This document shows positions 58,927-64,000 of a DNA stretch of 64,000 bases, one piece after another; the stretch's first letter is position 1, and each line of letters opens with the position of its first letter. The DNA comes from an uncultured Eubacterium sp. (GTDB lineage: Bacteria; Bacillota; Clostridia; Lachnospirales; Lachnospiraceae): positions 23,993 to 87,992 of the forward strand of contig CAJTXO010000017.1 of assembly GCA_910583555.1 (NCBI GenBank). The letters run 5' to 3'. The notes below the pieces were generated by a model. That model was not told the origin of the DNA. It searched no databases and saw only the letters and a program-made list of their open reading frames with translations. A program made the translations under genes and the position numbers.

Positions 58927-59826
58927 TCACCCTCCGCACACTGCCGCCGCATGAACTCCCGCGATCGCGCCATCGGAAACCGCCGTAGCCACTTGTCTCA
59001 CTTTTTTCACACACAGATCCCCTGCCGCAAATACTCCCTGAATCTCCGTCTGCATGGAGCCGTCTACCGGAATATAGCCTTCCTCCAACTTTAATTCCGT
59101 GTACATCTGCGTATTCGGAATGATCCCCGCGTATACAAAAACCCCGCAGCCGGTATCCCTTACCCTATGCTTCTCTCCTGTCTGATTATCTGTAAATTCA
59201 AGTTCTTCCACACATTCTTTGCCATAAGCGGCAGTGAGGCTTGCATGCGGCATGATCTCAATATTATCATAAGTCGAGACTTTATCCTTGAACTCCTGAA
59301 TACAGACAAGTTCATCTTCCACGCATACAATCGTTACCTTTCCTGCTATTTTAGCCAGATAAAGAGCTTCCTTTACAGCTCCGTCTGCACCGCCGATCAC
59401 ATAAACATGTTTTCCTTTATAATCCAAACCATCTTTCGGCGCATTTAATCTGACACCGTTTAAGTCCTCGCCAGGAATTCCCAGCATACGTCCAGAACCG
59501 CCATTTGCCAGGATCAAGGTTTTTGATTCATACGTTTGTTTATCCGTAACGACTTTTTTTATTTCTCCTGCCAGTTTTGTCTCGATCACATTTTCATAAC
59601 GGATCTCCACACCAGCGCTGAGTGCCTGCTCTTTCATCCGCGCGGCAAATGATCGACCGGATTCTCCCTCCACGATGGCTGCATAATGAGTGACAGTAGA
59701 TACCGTTCCGATCAGTCCACCCACCTGGTTTTTTTCCAATAAAAGGACATTTTTCCCCCTGCTTTTTCCGTAAATGGCGGCGCTGATCCCTGCTGGTCCT
59801 GCACCAATAATAATAATATCGTACAT
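58927..59826 (-). CDS. Thioredoxin-reductase-like flavoprotein without the CxxC redox pair
   Basis: It has 299 residues. The FAD motif is IIIIGAGPAGISAAIYGKSRG, with a second nucleotide-binding motif VYVIGGADGAVKEALYLAK for NAD(P)H, ATGs..-like LANGGSGRMLGIPGE, and the C-terminal FAD motif GVFAAGDLCVKKVRQVATAVSDGAIAGVHA. In TrxB the CATC redox centre stands just before the NAD(P)H motif; here that place reads LNAPKDGLDYKGK, with no cysteine. It therefore cannot be a normal thioredoxin reductase. Ferredoxin/flavodoxin-NADP reductase-like or another NAD(P)H oxidoreductase role is possible. The AAGGAAGG RBS precedes the ATG. Confidence 0.85.
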   Translation of the reverse strand: MYDIIIIGAGPAGISAAIYGKSRGKNVLLLEKNQVGGLIGTVSTVTHYAAIVEGESGRSFAARMKEQALSAGVEIRYENVIETKLAGEIKKVVTDKQTYESKTLILANGGSGRMLGIPGEDLNGVRLNAPKDGLDYKGKHVYVIGGADGAVKEALYLAKIAGKVTIVCVEDELVCIQEFKDKVSTYDNIEIMPHASLTAAYGKECVEELEFTDNQTGEKHRVRDTGCGVFVYAGIIPNTQMYTELKLEEGYIPVDGSMQTEIQGVFAAGDLCVKKVRQVATAVSDGAIAGVHAAAVCGG

Positions 59827-59910
59827 CTCCGAATCCTTCCTTTCGTTATTGTTTTATTTTTACACTTTTTATAGATCTTATTCACAATATTTCGAGGCAC
59901 CTTACTCCGT

Positions 59911-60400
59911 CTATTTTTCTATGATCTTATCCAACTCCCGGACACAGTAACAATATGCTGGTATGAGAAACAGATCCGCCAGGATCCAGGCTGCGGGACT
60001 GGCAAGACATGCCGCTTTAAAACCAAACCCCACAGCACTCCTCCCCACTCTCCACCACTCCTGCAAAGATCGCCATTTTTCCCAAAACCAAACCCCTGGA
60101 TTGAAAAACGGATGATATTTACAAGCGCCAGCGGGATAAGGAAAAGACTGTTCCAAAAGAGGGATTTCGACACATTTTGTATAATCTCAATCTCCGCAGA
60201 GTCCACAAACAAAAGCGCAAACTTGTCACCAATACCAAAAAAAATCCCCAGCCAGCACACAATAAGCCGCTGCCAGATAACTGCAATGTACCATTCCCTT
60301 TGTGACACGGTCCAGCCGGCAGACGCCTACGTTCTGACCCGCAGTTTCCACTCCTCTTTCCGGATCCTCAAAATAGGATATTTCTTTTTTATGTAAAACA
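59911..60400 (-). pseudogene. MATE-family efflux transporter remnant, frameshifted
   Basis: Three reading frames together give the end of a MATE transporter. TAGQNVGVCRLDRVTKG (about 60300-60365) is in one frame. REWYIAVIWQRLIVCWLGIFFGIG to LIPLALVNIIRFSIQGFGFG (about 60080-60300) is in a second. VGRSAVGFGFKAACLASPAAWILADLFLIPAYCYCVREL (59911-60060) is in a third. The N-terminal ~300 residues of a MATE protein are missing. It is a decayed, non-functional gene at the edge of the AT-rich region. Confidence 0.8.
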
Positions 60401-60582
60401 GGCAAAGCCGACAATCAGCCGGATCGGCGGGCGAACCTACGGTCATATCCTTCATTCTGCTGCGCTCCAAAGTATTTCCCTCCTCACCGGAATAACCTTA
60501 ATACTAGACATAATGATACCTATGTAATCTATTGACCATAAACATGGACTTTCCTAACACTCTCCCTTCTAAATAACAGGAC

Positions 60583-60878
60583 CTATTTTTGAACTCCCTT
60601 TTCAATCGCTCTTGCTAATGCTCTTAAATAATTGATTGTCTTTTTTGAACCGCTTAGCACAAATCGCGCATTTTCAGAGGAACTCTTTCCATCCACCTTA
60701 TGCAAAATACCAATTTCCTCTCTGCCGAGTATCTCAAATACACGAATCAGTTCGTCCAAAGAGGGAGACTCATTTGAATTTCTCAATAATAAAAATAAAT
60801 CCCGAGGAGAAAGTCCATCTAAAAACTCCTGCTCACTTAGAAACTCCGAAATGCATTTTGATATAATATCCAGTTCTC
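60583..60878 (-). pseudogene. C-terminal ~98 codons of the PD-(D/E)XK nuclease in the -1 frame
   Basis: After the A7 run at 60879-60885 the -1 frame is open to a stop at 60583 and encodes a sensible helical domain: RELDIISKCISEFLSEQEFL, PRDLFLLLRNSNESPSLDEL, REEIGILHKVDGKSSSENAR, then KKTINYLRALARAIEKGVQK. It has no good start codon or RBS of its own; a TTG at 60786 is the only candidate. It is best read as the natural C-terminus of the upstream nuclease, split off by a frameshift or reached by slippage. Confidence 0.7.
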
Positions 60879-62660
60879 TTTTTTTGTAGAAATAATGTCT
60901 TCCAGTTGTGATAATCCATTCGGCATTTGAAATGCAAGCGCAATCTCCTGTAAACTAAGACCAAGGGCCTCCGATGCACTTGCGATTTCTATCAATTGCT
61001 CTGCCGTAATAAGTGAAAACCCTTTCTTTTTGGCATGATCTCTAATAGTACCTCCGCTAAATCCAGCACCTACAATTGCCACATAATCTGCATTATTTTT
61101 CTCTTTATGAGTATCTATTGCAATCTCACTTATATCATTGTGTGACACATGACCACTGGATTTTGATTTTCCATCTATGATTGCAACAACATACTTGTTT
61201 TCCTCATCTTTCCATCTTACAACGACATCCGTATTACCAGAACCGCCAATCCTCTCAGCTTTAAATCCCATAAAACTAAATATATCTGCGATCGCTTCTT
61301 CAAAAGCAACTCCTGCCCCCTTGCCTTCTGCGCTTGGATCAGTTGATGCATTATGAAGACGGTAACAAACCATTTCAAGTCTACTACAAACCGCTTTCTC
61401 CAACGTTCTACTTTTATTGGGATCATCATTAGGTTCGATTACTTCTACATTTCCTTCCGACAAGGGCAAACCAACAACAAAATATTTTCCGGTGCAAGTT
61501 GCTTTTAAATGGAGATACTGAGGTTCTTCTAACAAACCAGCCTCCACCAAAAATCCTGCAATCCATCTTGCTTTTTCTGCATTCAAGCCATATCGCTTAG
61601 CTTGAGCATATAAATCACTACGAACAATATCTTTTTCAGCCACTTTTATCATCTCTCCGACAAATTGCATATTGGCATGAAGAATCCTGATAAAATCCAA
61701 ATCGTTTCCCGTTTTCAGCCAAGCTTTAGCCGCCGGGGTAGCTACATAAATATTGCGTCCCACCTCTTCTAAAAGACCAGATGCTTTTAAAAATGGCAAC
61801 ATAGACTCAACGCTACTGATTCTCAAAGTAAACTCCTTTTGTATAAACCCAAACAAATCTGCTCGTTCTATTCGGCTTGAAGCAAACTGTATAATCCTCC
61901 GTAATTTTTCTATACGATTTGGGCTCGGAACCCAAATATTATATGTACATCTTTTCTTGTGCATTTCAGGCGAGTCTACTAGACGTTGGAGTAATATTGC
62001 AATCTCTTCCGGTGGATCATCAATTTCTATATCACTCGGATTAGTATCCATTAGTTTAACTGCTTCCGGCTTAATTAAATACCAATCTTTTAATGCCTCC
62101 CGACCGGAATCTGTCACTTCCCATTTATGATTGCCAATCGCCTGTATTAACCCCAATACCTCTAACCAATCCATACGTTTGCGAATTTTACTCAGATTGC
62201 TCCAATTCAATCCATAACTGTCACAAAGTTGCTTATCCGTTTCCTCAACCGTTGCAGGTTCAGTTTCTAGAATAGCAAGCACTTCACCAAACAAGCGAAA
62301 TCGGTCATGTATCTGATCAGCTAAATTTCTTTTAGTTGGTTCATTCAAAAACTTAACACCCGCATTAGCTAATGTCAATCGTCCCGCTTGATTATTCACA
62401 AGACCAACACCTTTTAAAAATGTAGCATAGGTTCGCCATGATTGCGGCAGTGTAATCCCCTGAATATCAGGAATCAAATTTAAATCATATGCTTGTTCAT
62501 CATTGATTAATTCTATCAATTTTTTTACTAGCATAAACCACACTTGCTTACCACCTCTAATATCTGGAATAGACCAAGCTTTTTTTCTCCACTCGCTCAT
62601 TTGCTTCTGCACATCTGCAGGATTCATGTTAAATTTATTATTCTCTTCTTGCTGCTTCAT
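60837..62660 (-). CDS. Winged-helix / PD-(D/E)XK restriction-endonuclease-like protein (FokI-type nuclease core)
   Basis: About 607 residues from an ATG at 62658-62660, with GAGG six bases upstream. Residues ~20-400 are several winged-helix-like units (TLPQSWRTYATFLKGVGLVN, DQIHDRFRLFGEVLAILETE, WEVTDSGREALKDW, SRIERADLFGFIQ), as in FokI-type recognition modules. The nuclease core at ~455-560 has EGKGAGVAFEEAIADIFSFMGF, ERIGGSGNTDVVV and YVVAIIDGKSKSSG. Asp of NTD and Asp-x-Lys of IDGKS match the FokI P-D...D-x-K set. Main frame ends KKENWILYQNAFRSF right after an A7 run; the -1 frame continues for ~98 codons. The gene is AT-rich unlike its surroundings. It lies downstream of a kinase gene, suggesting phage defence. 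Confidence 0.85.
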   Translation of the reverse strand: MKQQEENNKFNMNPADVQKQMSEWRKKAWSIPDIRGGKQVWFMLVKKLIELINDEQAYDLNLIPDIQGITLPQSWRTYATFLKGVGLVNNQAGRLTLANAGVKFLNEPTKRNLADQIHDRFRLFGEVLAILETEPATVEETDKQLCDSYGLNWSNLSKIRKRMDWLEVLGLIQAIGNHKWEVTDSGREALKDWYLIKPEAVKLMDTNPSDIEIDDPPEEIAILLQRLVDSPEMHKKRCTYNIWVPSPNRIEKLRRIIQFASSRIERADLFGFIQKEFTLRISSVESMLPFLKASGLLEEVGRNIYVATPAAKAWLKTGNDLDFIRILHANMQFVGEMIKVAEKDIVRSDLYAQAKRYGLNAEKARWIAGFLVEAGLLEEPQYLHLKATCTGKYFVVGLPLSEGNVEVIEPNDDPNKSRTLEKAVCSRLEMVCYRLHNASTDPSAEGKGAGVAFEEAIADIFSFMGFKAERIGGSGNTDVVVRWKDEENKYVVAIIDGKSKSSGHVSHNDISEIAIDTHKEKNNADYVAIVGAGFSGGTIRDHAKKKGFSLITAEQLIEIASASEALGLSLQEIALAFQMPNGLSQLEDIISTKKENWILYQNAFRSF

Positions 62661-62674
62661 CATAAACCTCATTT

Positions 62675-62758
62675 CTACGCTGCTTGTTGTGCATGTAGCA
62701 ATTTTGTGTCAAGCAGCTCGCAGACACAAAATTGCCGTGCGAAAAATTTATTTTTCAC
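62675..62758 (-). CDS. 27-residue mini-ORF between kinase and nuclease genes
   Basis: A GTG at 62756-62758 is preceded by AGGAGG at six bases, the best ribosome-binding site of the whole cassette. It opens a 27-codon frame (KNKFFARQFCVCELLDTKLL then HAQQAA) ending 14 bases before the nuclease start. A perfect 13-bp inverted repeat lies within it, so translation of the mini-ORF would melt that hairpin. It could be a leader peptide controlling nuclease expression or a small functional protein. I have an uncertain memory of similar short frames near clostridial accessory genes. Confidence 0.55.
   Translation of the reverse strand: MKNKFFARQFCVCELLDTKLLHAQQAA
62698..62735. repeat. Perfect 13-bp inverted repeat in the mini-ORF
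   Basis: GCAATTTTGTGTC (62698-62710) and GACACAAAATTGC (62723-62735) are exact reverse complements around 12 nt. No U-run follows, so it is more likely an mRNA hairpin or operator than a terminator. Confidence 0.85.
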
Positions 62759-62858
62759 ACTAATCCTCCTCTTGTTTTCTTACACATTTCTTGAGCGCTT
62801 CCTACTATTAATAATTTATGAAAATATTATGGAAAACAATTCCGCAAATTATTTAGTA

Positions 62859-63965
62859 TCATTCAATTACGCTCTCTATCTCAAGTCTTTCTACAGCATC
62901 TTCATCTTCCGCAAAATACTTTGCATACAATGGTCCATTAAATAAAGCAGCTTGACGAGAATCACGATATATATAATTTTCACGAGGATCTTTTTCACAC
63001 TGTTCTATAAAACGCCTTTGCTTCTCCACATACATTTCTTCTAATTCATGGAACTCTACATCCCTAGCATCTTGATATAATTCTGTAATGAGTTTATCCA
63101 TAAATACTTTTTTAAATCGCTTTGGCACTTCCCTTTGTTTAAATAAGTAATCTACCAAAAATCTAAGATTAAAAAATGGTACTAATGTAGCAAATAACGC
63201 AATGTCCTCGATAATCGTTTCCACATTCCCATGTTTCCAAAAGTCAAGCAAAACAATAATCTTCGCCGTTGCCTTTACAATCAGCCTAATAACATTTTGT
63301 GGTAACATCTCAAAATCATCAGCGAAACATACAATTAATTGAATATTCCACTCCCTTTTTAATAGAGTCTTTCCAATCCCTAACATCATTTTATTATCAC
63401 GCTTTTTTGAATATAACTGATTCCTAAAACTAGTTCCAAAGTCAATTATTTTTATCGTATTATCTGCTTTGTTAACAAGGATATTATCAGCATGCAAATC
63501 TCCATGAAAAATCATATTTTCTTGCGCGTATCTCAAGCCACTTAAAATATTCATTAGTATCTGATATCGTTCATGCAATAACATTTGATCCAATTGTTTT
63601 TCTCTTAGTGTAATATATTTATTCTCATCTAAGTACTCCATAACGCAATAGTAATACCCATTAACAACTCCACTTCCATAGTACCTTACCAGATTAGGAG
63701 TACTCTTTTCCTTATTTAAATTTGCCAATTTTGTTATTTCTTTTATACTTTGTTTATCTCTATCAGATCTATTATCGGGGATCCAAACTTTAATCGCTAC
63801 AGTTTCTTTTGCAACTATTCCCTGCGCCTTTAGAATAATAGCATTTGCCCCATTATTAACTATATCTAATATCTTATAATCCCCAAATGTAATTTTATTA
63901 TTTTCAATTAAAAGTACTCCATTTTTTAAAATTATGTTATGTTTATCGTAAACGGTAGATAGCAT
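62859..63965 (-). CDS. Hanks-type Ser/Thr protein kinase-like protein
   Basis: It has 368 residues. Kinase motifs are present in order: degenerate Gly loop VNNGANAIILKA (~36-47), VAIK with Lys59, MEYLDE hinge (~109-114), catalytic loop HGDLHADN (154-161, Asp156), and DFG (175-177). The usual HRD Arg is Gly. The C-terminal ~190 residues are a mostly helical domain with hydrophobic stretches (IVCFADDFEML, TAKIIVLLDFW, IALFATLVPFFNLRFLVDYLF) and a charged tail, not a recognised sensor. The ATG lies 35 bp from the window end with GAGG only three bases upstream. It is followed on the same strand by the mini-ORF and nuclease. AT-rich. A phage-sensing or abortive-infection role is inferred from context only. 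Confidence 0.85.
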   Translation of the reverse strand: MLSTVYDKHNIILKNGVLLIENNKITFGDYKILDIVNNGANAIILKAQGIVAKETVAIKVWIPDNRSDRDKQSIKEITKLANLNKEKSTPNLVRYYGSGVVNGYYYCVMEYLDENKYITLREKQLDQMLLHERYQILMNILSGLRYAQENMIFHGDLHADNILVNKADNTIKIIDFGTSFRNQLYSKKRDNKMMLGIGKTLLKREWNIQLIVCFADDFEMLPQNVIRLIVKATAKIIVLLDFWKHGNVETIIEDIALFATLVPFFNLRFLVDYLFKQREVPKRFKKVFMDKLITELYQDARDVEFHELEEMYVEKQRRFIEQCEKDPRENYIYRDSRQAALFNGPLYAKYFAEDEDAVERLEIESVIE

Positions 63966-64000
63966 GTACCTCGACTGATTTGGTCAAAAATAGGATAATA

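Noticed and set aside
60583..60786. Independent 67-residue gene
   Set aside because: Its only start is a TTG without an RBS, and the frame is open far upstream into the nuclease gene up to the A7 run, so it is better read as the nuclease C-terminus.

Overview
The window looks like chromosome of a spore-forming, Gram-positive anaerobe of the Lachnospiraceae type (gut Clostridia). The evidence is a spoIVA fragment, a GerM-domain lipoprotein, a T-box tryptophan leader, low-GC Firmicute promoters and ribosome-binding sites, a tRNA without an encoded CCA, BspA-type leucine-rich-repeat and bacterial Ig-like (Big_2) surface proteins, and GH43 hemicellulases. Most of the window has balanced to slightly GC-rich codon use. 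The last 3.4 kb is visibly AT-rich. Family assignments are from motif reading, not from searches.

Layout. 0-7 kb holds the spoIVA 5' end, a giant LRR/Ig-like secreted protein and a trigger-factor-like PPIase lipoprotein. 7.3-14.6 kb is a complete trpEGDCFBA operon behind a Trp-specific T-box leader with its own promoter. 14.6-20.2 kb has a serine beta-lactamase-like hydrolase, a short UvrA-like ATPase and a secreted type-B carboxylesterase. 20.3-30.2 kb is housekeeping: gpsA-plsY-der, yjfB, yraN, aroB, glmS, an L,D-transpeptidase, holA and tRNA-Ser(CGA). 30.2-36.7 kb has comEC, gerM, an OmpR-type two-component pair, comEA and a small membrane protein. 36.8-49.9 kb is a polysaccharide and surface region: a DUF6273-like secreted protein, an AraC regulator divergent from two GH43 enzymes, and a third GH43. 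A UDG/Nudix pair and a DUF3990/antitoxin-like pair sit between the second and third GH43 genes. 50-58.5 kb is mixed: metallophosphoesterase, hotdog thioesterase, fruK-HPr, a GNAT remnant, an AgrC/AgrA-like pair, a TerD protein and a nucleoside phosphorylase. 58.6-60.4 kb has a T-box-like leader, a TrxB-like flavoprotein without the redox CxxC, and a decayed MATE transporter. 60.5-64 kb holds a Ser/Thr-kinase-like gene, a 27-codon mini-ORF over a perfect inverted repeat, and a winged-helix/PD-(D/E)XK nuclease whose last ~98 residues lie in the -1 frame after an A7 run.

The strongest candidate for an undescribed system is the kinase/mini-ORF/nuclease cassette, which has the look of a phage-defence locus. 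Other points of interest are a structured leader with T-box Stem I features but no T-box core upstream of a nucleoside phosphorylase, an apparently chimeric antitoxin next to an ART-like toxin, and many small tandem duplications (12-87 bp) at gene starts and junctions. The 87-bp case has created an extra micro-ORF between trpG and trpD.
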